A stretch of DNA of 64,000 nucleotides from an uncultured Clostridia bacterium. GTDB taxonomy: Bacteria > Bacillota > Clostridia > Oscillospirales > Ruminococcaceae. The DNA lies in NCBI GenBank assembly GCA_946498095.1, contig CAMMMX010000002.1:62001-126000 (forward strand), given 5' to 3'. Position 1 is the first letter of the stretch. Each line of letters opens with the position of its first letter. Below the pieces are notes generated by a model. The model saw only the letters and a list, made by a program, of their open reading frames with translations. It made no database searches and was not told the origin of the DNA. Below are positions 44,888 to 53,871 of the stretch, in pieces. A program made the position numbers and the translations under genes.

Positions 44888-45897
44888 CGCTGGGCCTTGT
44901 ATGGTTCACGCCCAATGGGGAGCGGCTCGCACAAAAGATTCTGTCTTTGCCGGGGAGAGACTTTGTTGTCCGCCTGGAGGGGACGTCGGCGAAAACCTTT
45001 GTGCAGGAGAACCTGTCCCGTTGCGACGGTTTTATCTTTATCGGCGCCGTCGGCATCGCGGTACGGACGTTCGCGCCTTATATTCGCAGTAAGGACAGTG
45101 ATCCGGCGCTTGTCGTTCTGGATGAGTTGGGGCGTTATGCAATCCCGGTGTTGTCGGGACATCTGGGGGGAGCGAACGAGTTGGCGCGGTCCCTGGCTAC
45201 ATATCTGGGCGCACAGGCGGTTGTCACGACTGCGACGGATTTGAACGGCGTATTCGCCGTCGACGTCTGGAGCCGGAAATCCGGCTGTGCCATCGCCGAT
45301 ATCGCGCGAATCAAGGACGTGTCGTCCGCGCTGCTGCGGGGGGAGCCCGTCGGCCTTGCCTGCGACTTCCCGGTGGAAGGGGAACTGCCGGAAGGGGTGG
45401 AACCGGACGGTCAGGCGCGCGTTGGAATCTGTGTGTCGCTGGATGACAAGAAGTCACCCTTTCCTGTCACGCTGCATGCGGTACCCCGTATCGTTACCTT
45501 AGGTGCGGGATGCCGCCGGGGAACCGATCCGGCGGCATTTGAAACGTTTGTCCTCGGCGTGCTGGAGCGCCAGAGAATATCCGTGCGTGCGCTTCATGCG
45601 GTGGCGTCGATTGATCTGAAAAAGGACGAGTCTTGCCTGCTTGATTTTTGCAGGAAGTATAGCCTTGCGCTGCGTACCTATCCGGCGGAGAAGCTGCGCC
45701 GAGTGGAAGGGGCGTTTACCGTGTCCGCTTTCGTCAGCAGTGTTACCGGGGTGGACAACGTCTGCGAGCGGGCGGCGGTCTGCGCGCTGGAAGAGCACAG
45801 CAAGTCGGGAGCAGACCGTAGCCTGATCCTGCGTAAGACCTCCGGGAACGGGATTACCGCCGCACTGGCGGCTGAGAATTGGAGATGTGTATTTTGA
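44884..45897 (+). CDS. cbiG: cobalt-precorrin-5A hydrolase
   Basis: A 337-residue protein that opens the delta-lactone of cobalt-precorrin-5A, releasing the C20 fragment as acetaldehyde during ring contraction. It has the N-terminal CbiG domain (GFIFIGAVGIAVRTFAPYI, LSGHLGGANELARSLA) and the C-terminal CbiG domain (VTLGAGCRRGT near 205, VASIDLKKDE near 240). Its stop overlaps the hemA TTG start (TTGA), so the two are coupled. Confidence 0.92.
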   Translation: MTLGLVWFTPNGERLAQKILSLPGRDFVVRLEGTSAKTFVQENLSRCDGFIFIGAVGIAVRTFAPYIRSKDSDPALVVLDELGRYAIPVLSGHLGGANELARSLATYLGAQAVVTTATDLNGVFAVDVWSRKSGCAIADIARIKDVSSALLRGEPVGLACDFPVEGELPEGVEPDGQARVGICVSLDDKKSPFPVTLHAVPRIVTLGAGCRRGTDPAAFETFVLGVLERQRISVRALHAVASIDLKKDESCLLDFCRKYSLALRTYPAEKLRRVEGAFTVSAFVSSVTGVDNVCERAAVCALEEHSKSGADRSLILRKTSGNGITAALAAENWRCVF

Positions 45898-46892
45898 ATA
45901 TCCGGATGGCGGGGATCGATTACAGCTTGGCCGGTATCGATATCCGCGAGAAGTTTTCCTTGACAAAGGCGCGTCGGGGGCAGGTTTATGAGTACCTGAA
46001 GCAGTTTCATGAAATACGCGGCGCAGTGATCATCACGACCTGCAACCGCACGGAAATCTACCTTTCCGGCGAAGCGTCCTATCATGGCAACCCTTTTGAG
46101 CTGCTATGCGGCGCGCTGGATATCCCATTTGAGGATTTTTCACAGCTGCACCGGACACGGGAGGGACGGGATGCTTTCCGCCACTTATGCCGCCTGGGGT
46201 GCGGCGCCAAATCCCAGATATGGGGTGAGGACCAGATCATCACACAGGTGAAGGAGTCGCTGCTGGCGGCCCGTGAGGCGGGGGCAACGGACAGCTATCT
46301 GGAGGTGCTGTTCCGTACGGCTGTCACGGCCGCGAAGAAAATCAAAACGGATGTGCATTTCTCCCGGCTGGATAACTCGGTTGCCACCAAGGTGGTCGCG
46401 CTGCTGGCGCATCAGGAGCAGCCGGTGAAAAAGGTACTGGTGATTGGAAACGGCGAGGTCGGGCGCTTGGTGGCACAGACACTGTCGCATCATCCGTATG
46501 AGGTTTGGATGACGCTTCGTCAGTATAAACACAGCGCTGTCGAAGTCGTGCCAGGTGTACAGACGATGGACTATGCGCAACGTTATGAGCGGATGCATGA
46601 GTTCGACGCCGTTGTCAGTGCGACGCTGAGCCCACATTACACGGTCGAGGAGGCGCTTTTTTCCCATTTAACGCCGTACCCGCGTCTCTTGATTGATTTA
46701 GCTGTCCCGCGGGATATCGAGCCGTCGGCTGCGTTCCTGCCCGGCGTACGTTTATATGATGTGGACACGCTGGCGGGCGACGCGGTGCGTGAGGATCATG
46801 CAAAGCTCCTGCGGGAGATTGATGCCATTATTGACAAGTATGAAGCGGATTTTGAGAAATGGCTGAGCTACAAGGAGGCTGTTACCGTTTGA
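45894..46892 (+). CDS. hemA: glutamyl-tRNA reductase, short form
   Basis: A 332-residue NADPH-dependent reductase that turns glutamyl-tRNA into glutamate-1-semialdehyde, the first committed step of tetrapyrrole synthesis. VIITTCNRTEIYL holds the catalytic Cys. CGAKSQIWGEDQII is the substrate-binding block and KVLVIGNGEVGRLVA the NADPH fold. The protein ends just after the spinal helix, about 80-120 residues short of the E. coli and Bacillus enzymes, so the C-terminal dimerisation domain is missing or minimal. The start is TTG 45894, nine bases after GGAG and overlapping the cbiG stop; it reads NIRMAGIDY, a family-like N-terminus. Confidence 0.88.
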   Translation: MNIRMAGIDYSLAGIDIREKFSLTKARRGQVYEYLKQFHEIRGAVIITTCNRTEIYLSGEASYHGNPFELLCGALDIPFEDFSQLHRTREGRDAFRHLCRLGCGAKSQIWGEDQIITQVKESLLAAREAGATDSYLEVLFRTAVTAAKKIKTDVHFSRLDNSVATKVVALLAHQEQPVKKVLVIGNGEVGRLVAQTLSHHPYEVWMTLRQYKHSAVEVVPGVQTMDYAQRYERMHEFDAVVSATLSPHYTVEEALFSHLTPYPRLLIDLAVPRDIEPSAAFLPGVRLYDVDTLAGDAVREDHAKLLREIDAIIDKYEADFEKWLSYKEAVTV

Positions 46893-47623
46893 AGAAGATT
46901 TATATTGTAGGGCTTGGTCCCGGCGGGGACATATTTATGACTGGACAGGCACGGCAGGCGATAGCCGATAGCAGCGTTGTGGTTGGTTATGACCTGTATG
47001 TGCAGTTAATAGCGGATCTGCCCGAGATGGCGGGCAAGACGGTTGCGTCCACACCGATGAAGCAGGAGGTCGCCCGGTGTGAGGCGGCTTTGTCCTATGC
47101 GCTGGAAGGACGGACGGTGTCGATGGTATGCAGCGGGGACAGCGGCGTCTATGGCATGGCGGGGATTGTGATGGAGGTCGCCCAAGGGCATCCTGAAGTG
47201 GAAATCGAGGTCGTGCCGGGCATCACGGCGGCCTGCTCCGGCGCGGCGGTGCTGGGGGCGCCGCTGACGCATGACTTTGCTGTTATCAGCCTCAGCGACC
47301 TGCTGACGCCGTGGGAGAAGATTGAAAAACGTCTGCGCCTTGCGGCTGATGCGGATTTCGTTATCTGCCTATATAACCCTTCCAGTAAGAAAAGAAAGGA
47401 TTACCTTGCGCGCGCCTGCGCGGAAATCCTTCCTTTCCGGGATGGGGCCACTCCTTGCGGCTGGGTGAAGAATATCGGACGGGACGGGCAGGAAAGCCGC
47501 GTCCTGACGCTCAGCGAGCTTGCACAGGAGCAGGTGGATATGTTTACGACAGTGTTTATCGGCAACAGCCAGACAAAAGTGGTCAACGGCCGGTTGTGCA
47601 CCCCGCGTGGGTACAGAGTTTAA
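46889..47623 (+). CDS. cbiH: cobalt-precorrin-3 C17-methyltransferase
   Basis: A 244-residue tetrapyrrole methylase that methylates C17 and contracts the ring. KKIYIVGLGPGGDIFMTGQA is the SAM loop, MVCSGDSGVYGMAGI the GDxG motif and YNPSSKKRKDYL a CbiH-type segment. The start is TTG 46889, overlapping the hemA stop, with AAGGAGG ten bases before it. This is the second TTGA coupling in a row. The 10-bp gap to the next frame keeps the operon compact. Confidence 0.93.
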   Translation: MKKIYIVGLGPGGDIFMTGQARQAIADSSVVVGYDLYVQLIADLPEMAGKTVASTPMKQEVARCEAALSYALEGRTVSMVCSGDSGVYGMAGIVMEVAQGHPEVEIEVVPGITAACSGAAVLGAPLTHDFAVISLSDLLTPWEKIEKRLRLAADADFVICLYNPSSKKRKDYLARACAEILPFRDGATPCGWVKNIGRDGQESRVLTLSELAQEQVDMFTTVFIGNSQTKVVNGRLCTPRGYRV

Positions 47624-47662
47624 AAGGGGCGAGTGATGAGGCCGGACGAAAGAGGTGCGGGG

Positions 47663-48901
47663 ATGGAAGAAAAAAAACTGCTTTTGTTCGCGGGGACAAC
47701 GGAGGGGCGCAGGCTGCTTGATTTTTTGACGCGGCAGCGTATCCCTTGCGATGTCTGCGTCGCAACCGAGTATGGGCGCGATTTGCTCCAGGACGTTCCG
47801 GCAGGGATGGCCCGCGTGCTGACGGGGCGTCTGGACGAGGCGGCGATGGAGGGCTTGCTTCGGGAAACCGGATACGCGCTTTGTGTGGACGCGACGCATC
47901 CGTATGCGGTGGAAGTGACGAAGAATATCCGTGCCGCTGCGAACGCGGCAGGCGTCCCGCTGCTGCGGCTACTGCGGGACGCGGGGCGGGAAGACGGGGT
48001 GATCCGGTTTTCCACCCTGGATGAGGCGGTGGAGTATCTGGCAGAACACCCTGGCAATGTCCTTTCTACGATTGGAAGCAAAGAGCTTTCCGCGTTGACG
48101 CGTCTGGAAGGGTTCGGTAAACGGATCTTCGCCCGGATCCTGCCGCTCGCCGGAGCAGTCGAACAATGCGTCTCGATGGGCTTTCAAGGGCAAAACCTTG
48201 TCTGTATGCAGGGACCATTCTCCAAAGAGCTCAACGCTGCGATGCTGCGGCAATTTGGCTGTCGCTTTCTGCTGACCAAGAATTCGGGCGCGGCCGGCGG
48301 ATTTGAGGAGAAGCTTGCCGCCGCCCGGGAGACAGGTGCGCAGGTGCTGCTGATTGGGCGTCCCGCGGAGGCGGAGGGGATGTCTTATGAAGCGGTAGAA
48401 GCGGAAATCCGCAGGCGGTGGGACATTCCCAAACAAGAGACGTTACGGAGCCATTTCCCGATTTTTGTCCCTGTACAGGGGAGGAAGGTTCTCGTGGTCG
48501 GCGGCGGGAAGATCGCACAGCGCCGGGTGAAAACGCTTTGCCGGTTTGATTGGCGCGTCAAGGTCGTTTCCCCTGAAGCGGGCGAAGGCATTCGTGCGTT
48601 GGCTGATGCCGGCCGTCTTGACTGGGAGGCGCGCTGTTTTGCCCCGGACGATCTCGACGGCGTATTCCTGGCGGTTGCGGCCACGGACGACCGCAAGGTC
48701 AATCATATGGTAGGGACGCTGGCGCAGGAGAGAGGCGTTTTCGTCAGTGTGGCGGATGACCGGGAAGCGTGCAGCTTCTTCTTCCCGGCGGTGGCTGTCG
48801 GGGAAAAGTTGACGGCAGGCATCGTCGGAGACGGGACGGATCATGCCGCGGTATCCCGCGCGGCAAAACGGATACGGGAGGTATTGCAGGATGAAAATTA
48901 A
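47663..48901 (+). CDS. fused cobalt-precorrin-6A reductase and precorrin-2 dehydrogenase
   Basis: A 412-residue protein joining two enzymes. Residues 1 to about 255 match CobK/CbiJ (LLLFAGTTEGRRLLDFL, CVDATHPYAVEVTKNI, LLRLLRDAGRED), which reduces precorrin-6A. Residues about 265-412 match the Met8/SirC/CysG NAD-dependent dehydrogenase (GRKVLVVGGGKIAQRRVKTL), which makes sirohydrochlorin from precorrin-2. No chelatase helical domain follows, so cobalt insertion must rely on CbiX. ATG 47663 follows GAGGTG; upstream in-frame starts lie in unrelated sequence. The end overlaps hemC by eleven bases. Confidence 0.9.
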   Translation: MEEKKLLLFAGTTEGRRLLDFLTRQRIPCDVCVATEYGRDLLQDVPAGMARVLTGRLDEAAMEGLLRETGYALCVDATHPYAVEVTKNIRAAANAAGVPLLRLLRDAGREDGVIRFSTLDEAVEYLAEHPGNVLSTIGSKELSALTRLEGFGKRIFARILPLAGAVEQCVSMGFQGQNLVCMQGPFSKELNAAMLRQFGCRFLLTKNSGAAGGFEEKLAAARETGAQVLLIGRPAEAEGMSYEAVEAEIRRRWDIPKQETLRSHFPIFVPVQGRKVLVVGGGKIAQRRVKTLCRFDWRVKVVSPEAGEGIRALADAGRLDWEARCFAPDDLDGVFLAVAATDDRKVNHMVGTLAQERGVFVSVADDREACSFFFPAVAVGEKLTAGIVGDGTDHAAVSRAAKRIREVLQDEN

Positions 48902-49775
48902 AATCGGAAGCCGGGAAAGCGCATTGGCTGTGGCGCAGACACGCTGCGTGATGGATGCGCTGCATGCTGCCCATCCCGATATCGAGCTTGATTTGGTGAC
49001 GATGAAAACGACGGGGGATAAAATTCTCGATCGGACGCTGGATAAGGTAGGCGGCAAAGGGCTTTTTGTCAAGGAGCTGGATCGCGCGCTGCTGGATGGA
49101 ACGGTCGATCTGACGGTGCACAGTTTTAAGGATTTGCCGATGGAGGCTGACGAACAGCTTCCTATCGTGGCGGTGTCCCAGCGGGAAGATCCCCGCGACG
49201 CACTGATCCTCCCGCAAGGAGCGGAGACGTTTGACCCGTCCCGCCCTATCGGCTGCGCAAGTGCGCGGCGCCGCATCCAATTGGAAAGGCTGTTTCCCGG
49301 CGTTGAGATAAAGCCGGTACGAGGCAACGTTCTGACACGTTTGGATAAGCTGGATCGGGGTGAATACGGAGCGCTGGTTCTTGCCTGCGCCGGCCTGCGT
49401 CGGCTGTCGCTGGAGGGGCGCATCAGCCGTATTTTTACACCGGAAGAAATCATCCCCGCTGCTTGCCAGGGTGTTCTCGCCGTGCAGGCGCGCAAGGGGT
49501 TCGATACGTCGCTGTTGGCATGTTTTCACAACAAGGAGGCGGAGGCGACGTCGCTGGCGGAACGTGCGTTCGTCCGTACGCTGGATGGCGGCTGTAGTTC
49601 GCCGGTCGCGGCGTATGCGCGTATCAAGGAGGGAAAGCTTGTCCTGACCGGGCTTTATGCCAATGAAGACGGCAGCGGGATGTGCACTGGCAGCGCCGAA
49701 GGAGCGCCAGCGGACGCACAGGCGCTGGGCCGGGCGCTTGCCTTGAGGCTAAAAGAAGGGAAGGGAACGCTGTGA
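48891..49775 (+). CDS. hemC: hydroxymethylbilane synthase
   Basis: A 294-residue porphobilinogen deaminase that joins four porphobilinogens. IKIGSRESALAVAQT is the N-terminal signature. GKGLFVKELDRALLDGTVDLTVHSFKDLP holds the catalytic Asp region. FVRTLDGGCSSPVAAYA holds the Cys that carries the dipyrromethane cofactor. ATG 48891 lies inside the last codons of the preceding fusion gene and is coupled to it. The stop overlaps the next GTG (GTGA). Confidence 0.95.
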   Translation: MKIKIGSRESALAVAQTRCVMDALHAAHPDIELDLVTMKTTGDKILDRTLDKVGGKGLFVKELDRALLDGTVDLTVHSFKDLPMEADEQLPIVAVSQREDPRDALILPQGAETFDPSRPIGCASARRRIQLERLFPGVEIKPVRGNVLTRLDKLDRGEYGALVLACAGLRRLSLEGRISRIFTPEEIIPAACQGVLAVQARKGFDTSLLACFHNKEAEATSLAERAFVRTLDGGCSSPVAAYARIKEGKLVLTGLYANEDGSGMCTGSAEGAPADAQALGRALALRLKEGKGTL

Positions 49776-51238
49776 GCGGAAAGGTATTTTTAGTCGGCGC
49801 TGGGCCGGGCGATGCGGGGCTTTTAACCGTCAAAGCAAAAGCGCTGTTATCCAAGGCACAGGTTGTAGTGTATGACCGCCTGGTGGGCGCGGATATCCTG
49901 GCGCTGCTGCCGGAAGAGGCGGAAAAGATAAACGTCGGCAAAACGGCGGGAAACCATCCGGTTCCCCAAGAGCAGATTAGCCAAATCTTAGTGGACAAGG
50001 CGAAAGAGGGGAAAGACGTTGTCCGGCTCAAGGGAGGCGACAGTTTCGTTTTCGGCCGCGGCGGCGAGGAGCTGGAGCTTTTATGTGAAAACGGCATCGA
50101 CTTCGAGGTTGTCCCGGGGATAACGTCGGCGATTGCGGCGGCGACGTATGCCGGTATTCCGGTGACGCACCGCGACTACTGTGCGTCGGTGCATATCATC
50201 ACCGGGCACCGTAAAAAGGACGGAGAGCTGAGCCTTGATTATGATGCGTTGGTCCGTCTCAATGGGACGCTAGTCTTTCTGATGGCGGTGAGCAACGCCG
50301 GAGAGATCGCCCGCGGCCTGCTTCAGGCCGGCATGGACGCATCCATGCCCTGTGCGATGGTGGAAAACGGGACGCGTCCGCAGCAGAGAAAGTTCCTCTT
50401 TACGCTGTCAGAGGCGTCCGGAGCGGTGGAAAAATACGGCGTACAGTCACCGGCACTGTTTCTTGTCGGGCGCGTCTGTGCGTTGTCCGACCGCTTCGAC
50501 TGGTTCTCAAACCTCCCGCTCAAGGGCAGGCGGATTCTGGTGACCCGCCCCAAAAACAGCGCAAACCGTCTCGCTGACGGACTGCGTGCATGGGGAGCCG
50601 ATGTGACGTTGCTGCCGGCGATCCGTACACAGGCGCTGCCGTTTGAGATGCCGTCCCTGGACGGCTATACCGCGCTGATCTTTACCAGCGCCCCAGGCGT
50701 ACAGGCGTACTTCAAGCGACTGATGGAGGAAAGCGATACACGTAGCCTATTTGGCAAACGGGTGTTCTGCGTCGGCCGGGAAACGGCGAAAGCGCTGCTG
50801 GGATATGGCATCCGGGCGGACTATCTGCCTTCAGTTTACAGCGGGGAAGCGCTGGGACGGGAACTGGTCGGGCAGGGACTGGTAAAGCCGTCCGATCGTC
50901 TTTTGTTGCTGCGGGCTAGGCAAGCGTCCAGGCAGCTGCCCGGCATCCTGGCGGAGAACGGCGTCCCCTTTGACGAGCTTGCGGTATATGAGACGTTGTA
51001 TGAGAAAAACGTCGCGCCGCGTCCGGATGTGTGGGAGTATGTTACCTTCACCAGCGCAAGCTGCGTAGAAGGATTTGTGCGCGGTTTTCCTGCCGGGACG
51101 GACTTTACATCTGTGCAGGCTTTGTGTATCGGGCAGCAGACGGCTGACGCCGCCAAGGCTTACGGTATGCGGACGCAGGTGTCCCCTCAGGCAACGATTG
51201 ATTCGATGATAGCATGGATAGGTGGTATGAGCAGATGA
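49772..51238 (+). CDS. fused uroporphyrinogen-III C-methyltransferase and uroporphyrinogen-III synthase
   Basis: A 488-residue fusion. Residues 1 to about 243 match the CobA/SUMT methylase (GKVFLVGAGPGDAGLLTVKA, VVRLKGGDSFVFGRGGEE, TYAGIPVTHRD), which makes precorrin-2. Residues about 250-488 match HemD (GRRILVTRPKNSANRLADGL, and FTSASCVEGFVR near the end), which closes and flips ring D of hydroxymethylbilane. The start is GTG 49772, overlapping the hemC stop, with an AAGGGAACG site. The two consecutive steps are thereby fused in one chain, as in many Clostridia. Confidence 0.93.
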   Translation: MSGKVFLVGAGPGDAGLLTVKAKALLSKAQVVVYDRLVGADILALLPEEAEKINVGKTAGNHPVPQEQISQILVDKAKEGKDVVRLKGGDSFVFGRGGEELELLCENGIDFEVVPGITSAIAAATYAGIPVTHRDYCASVHIITGHRKKDGELSLDYDALVRLNGTLVFLMAVSNAGEIARGLLQAGMDASMPCAMVENGTRPQQRKFLFTLSEASGAVEKYGVQSPALFLVGRVCALSDRFDWFSNLPLKGRRILVTRPKNSANRLADGLRAWGADVTLLPAIRTQALPFEMPSLDGYTALIFTSAPGVQAYFKRLMEESDTRSLFGKRVFCVGRETAKALLGYGIRADYLPSVYSGEALGRELVGQGLVKPSDRLLLLRARQASRQLPGILAENGVPFDELAVYETLYEKNVAPRPDVWEYVTFTSASCVEGFVRGFPAGTDFTSVQALCIGQQTADAAKAYGMRTQVSPQATIDSMIAWIGGMSR

Positions 51239-52221
51239 ATCTGACAAACAGGCCGCGCCGCCTACGGGGCAGCGCAATCATAAGGGATATGGTCAGGGAG
51301 ACTCGTATGAGCGCGAAGTCACTGATTTGGCCGCTTTTTCTCAAGGAGGGTAGGGATATTCGGGATGAAATCCCGTCGTTGCCGGGACAGTTCCAGTGCA
51401 GCCCCGACCGCATTTTCGGGGAAATCGAGGACGGCCTCCGCGCAGGGGTCAGCAAGTTTCTGCTGTTCGGCATCCCCGCGCAAAAGGATCCGGAAGGGAC
51501 GCAGGCGTATGCCGACGAGGGGATCGTTCAGCAGGGGCTGCGGGCGATTAAGGAATGCTACGGCGACGAAGCTTACCTCATCACCGACATCTGCATGTGC
51601 GAATACACCTCCCATGGGCACTGCGGTATCCTTGCGGGGCATGACGTCGACAACGATAAGACATTGCCGTTTCTTTCCCGGATTGCGGTATCCCATGCTA
51701 AGGCGGGCGCGGACATGGTAGCGCCGTCCGATATGATGGATGGCCGCGTCGCTGCTATCCGCGCGGGGCTGGATGAAAACGGCTTCGGCGCGCTGCCGAT
51801 CATGTCCTATGCGGTGAAATACGCGTCGTCGTACTACGGCCCCTTCCGTGACGCGGCGGGGTCGGCGCCGAGCTTTGGCGACCGCAGGTCCTACCAGATG
51901 GATTACCACAACAAGAGGGAAGGGCTCAAAGAGGCGCTGGCGGACGCCGCAGAAGGCGCGGATATCCTGATGGTTAAGCCTGCGCTGGCTTACCTTGACG
52001 TCATCCAGACCGTCAAGGAGCAGACCTGCCTGCCGCTCGCGGCGTACAGCGTCAGCGGCGAGTATGCGATGATCAAGGCAGCTGCGGCACAGGGGCTGAT
52101 AGATGAGCATGGCGTGATGTGCGAGAGCGCCGTCGCGGCTTTCCGTGCCGGGGCGGACATCCTGATCACGTACTACGCGAAGGAGCTTGCAAAGGCAATC
52201 CAGAAAGGGGATATCGGCTGA
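51235..52221 (+). CDS. hemB: delta-aminolevulinic acid dehydratase
   Basis: A 328-residue porphobilinogen synthase that condenses two 5-aminolevulinates. NLTNRPRRLRGSAIIRDMVRE opens the chain. ITDICMCEYTSHGHCGIL contains the Cys and His of the metal site. VKYASSYYGPFRDA holds the first catalytic Lys and LMVKPALAYLD the Schiff-base Lys. ATG 51235 overlaps the preceding stop (ATGA). The stop overlaps the hemL ATG by one base. Confidence 0.95.
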   Translation: MNLTNRPRRLRGSAIIRDMVRETRMSAKSLIWPLFLKEGRDIRDEIPSLPGQFQCSPDRIFGEIEDGLRAGVSKFLLFGIPAQKDPEGTQAYADEGIVQQGLRAIKECYGDEAYLITDICMCEYTSHGHCGILAGHDVDNDKTLPFLSRIAVSHAKAGADMVAPSDMMDGRVAAIRAGLDENGFGALPIMSYAVKYASSYYGPFRDAAGSAPSFGDRRSYQMDYHNKREGLKEALADAAEGADILMVKPALAYLDVIQTVKEQTCLPLAAYSVSGEYAMIKAAAAQGLIDEHGVMCESAVAAFRAGADILITYYAKELAKAIQKGDIG

Positions 52222-53495
52222 TGGGACGTTCGGAGAAACTGTTTAAAGAGGCAAAACGCGTCATACCGGGTGGTGTCAACAGTCCGGTACGAGCATTCGC
52301 CGCAGTCGGCGGGACACCACGCTTCATCAAAAGCGCGAAAGGTTCTGCCATCACCGATGAGGATGGGATGACCTACATCGATTATGTCGGATCCTGGGGG
52401 CCAATGATTCTCGGCCACGCCAACGAGGCGGTGCTGGAAGCCGTCGCGCAGGCGGCGCAGGACGGACTCAGCTTCGGAGCGGCAACGGCGCGCGAAGTGG
52501 AGATGGCGCAGCTCATCGTGGAGATGGTGCGACCCGTCGAGATGGTGCGGATGGTCAACAGCGGGACCGAGGCGGTCATGAGTGCGATCCGTCTGGCGCG
52601 CGGCTTTACCGGGCGGGACAAGATCGTCAAGTTCGCCGGCTGCTACCACGGCCATAGTGACAGCATGCTGGTCAAGGCGGGTTCCGGCGCGCTGACGGGC
52701 GGACATCCCGACAGCAGCGGCGTCACGCAGGGTGCAGCGCAGGACACGCTGCTGGCACAATATAACCATCCGGACACTGTGCAGGCGCTGTTTGATGAGG
52801 ATCCCGGTCAAATTGCGGCGGTCATCGTCGAACCGATCGGGGCCAACATGGGCGTTGTGCCGCCAAAGGACGGTTTCCTACAGGCGCTGCGGGATATGTG
52901 TACCAAAAACGGAGCGCTGCTTATCTTCGACGAGGTCATTACCGGGTTCCGCTTGGCGCCGGGCGGCGCGCAGGAATATTTCGGCATCGACGCGGATCTG
53001 GTCACCTATGGGAAGATCATCGGCGGCGGCATGCCGGTGGGCGCGTACGCCGGGCGAAAGGAGATCATGGAGCACGTCTCGCCGGTGGGGAGTGTTTACC
53101 AGGCGGGAACGTTGTCGGGCAACCCCGTCGCGATGGCGGCCGGGCTGGCGACGCTGCGTCAGTTGAAAGAAAACCCGCAGGTTTACACGGATATTGAGGA
53201 AAAAGCGCGGACGCTCGCACAGGCGATGCGACGGTATCTTCCGGCGGAGAACTGTACCGTCAACCAGATGGGCTCGCTGCTCTGCCCCTTCTTCACGGGG
53301 GAAGAGGTCTGCGATTACGAGACGGCCAAACGCAGCGACATCGCGCGGTACGCCGCCTATTTCCAGCACATGCTCGGTAAGGGGATTTATCTCGCGCCCG
53401 CGCAGTTTGAAGCGATGTTCCTCTCCGCCGCGCATACGCAGGCGGATCTGGAACGCACCATCGAAGCGATAAAGGAGTTTGGTGAGACGATATGA
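52221..53495 (+). CDS. hemL: glutamate-1-semialdehyde 2,1-aminomutase
   Basis: A 424-residue PLP enzyme that turns glutamate-1-semialdehyde into 5-aminolevulinate. PGGVNSPVRAF is the N-terminal signature. MVNSGTEAVMSAIRLARGFTGR binds phosphate. TYGKIIGGGMPVGAYAGR holds the PLP-binding Lys, near residue 265. ATG 52221 overlaps the hemB stop (TGATG) and has AAAGGGG about ten bases upstream. Its presence with hemA shows this operon makes its own aminolevulinate. Confidence 0.95.
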   Translation: MGRSEKLFKEAKRVIPGGVNSPVRAFAAVGGTPRFIKSAKGSAITDEDGMTYIDYVGSWGPMILGHANEAVLEAVAQAAQDGLSFGAATAREVEMAQLIVEMVRPVEMVRMVNSGTEAVMSAIRLARGFTGRDKIVKFAGCYHGHSDSMLVKAGSGALTGGHPDSSGVTQGAAQDTLLAQYNHPDTVQALFDEDPGQIAAVIVEPIGANMGVVPPKDGFLQALRDMCTKNGALLIFDEVITGFRLAPGGAQEYFGIDADLVTYGKIIGGGMPVGAYAGRKEIMEHVSPVGSVYQAGTLSGNPVAMAAGLATLRQLKENPQVYTDIEEKARTLAQAMRRYLPAENCTVNQMGSLLCPFFTGEEVCDYETAKRSDIARYAAYFQHMLGKGIYLAPAQFEAMFLSAAHTQADLERTIEAIKEFGETI

Positions 53496-53845
53496 ACGGA
53501 GTATTGATTCTTGCGCACGGCAGCCGGGCGAAGGAGACGGAACAGACGGTGGAAAAAGTTGTCGAAATGGTACGTCAGCAGATCGATATGCCGGTGGAGA
53601 TGGCGTTTATGGAGTTCTCCGAGCGTAGCATCCACGCCGGGATGTCCGCGCTGGCGGACAGGGGCGTCACCCACGTGAAGGTCGTACCGTACTTCCTTTT
53701 TAGTGGGATGCACATCCAGGAGGACATCCCAGGGGAGCTGGATGCATTCCTTCGGGAGCACCCTGGCATGACGGTGTCGATGGCACAGACGATCGGCGCG
53801 GATCCGCGCATTGCGGATATCCTTGTTGATCGGATTACACAGTAG
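53492..53845 (+). CDS. cbiX: sirohydrochlorin cobaltochelatase, short form
   Basis: A 117-residue single-domain CbiX/CbiXS-type chelatase that inserts cobalt into sirohydrochlorin. LILAHGSRAKETEQTVEKV holds the first metal-binding His, and VPYFLFSGMHIQEDIP holds the second. It has about half the length of two-domain CbiX and resembles the small homodimeric form. It overlaps hemL by four bases (ATGA) and follows the heme-pathway genes, so it likely fills the metal-insertion step for the fused SirC. Confidence 0.88.
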   Translation: MNGVLILAHGSRAKETEQTVEKVVEMVRQQIDMPVEMAFMEFSERSIHAGMSALADRGVTHVKVVPYFLFSGMHIQEDIPGELDAFLREHPGMTVSMAQTIGADPRIADILVDRITQ

Positions 53846-53871
53846 CGCGGGGAAAGGACGGGAAAGCACGG

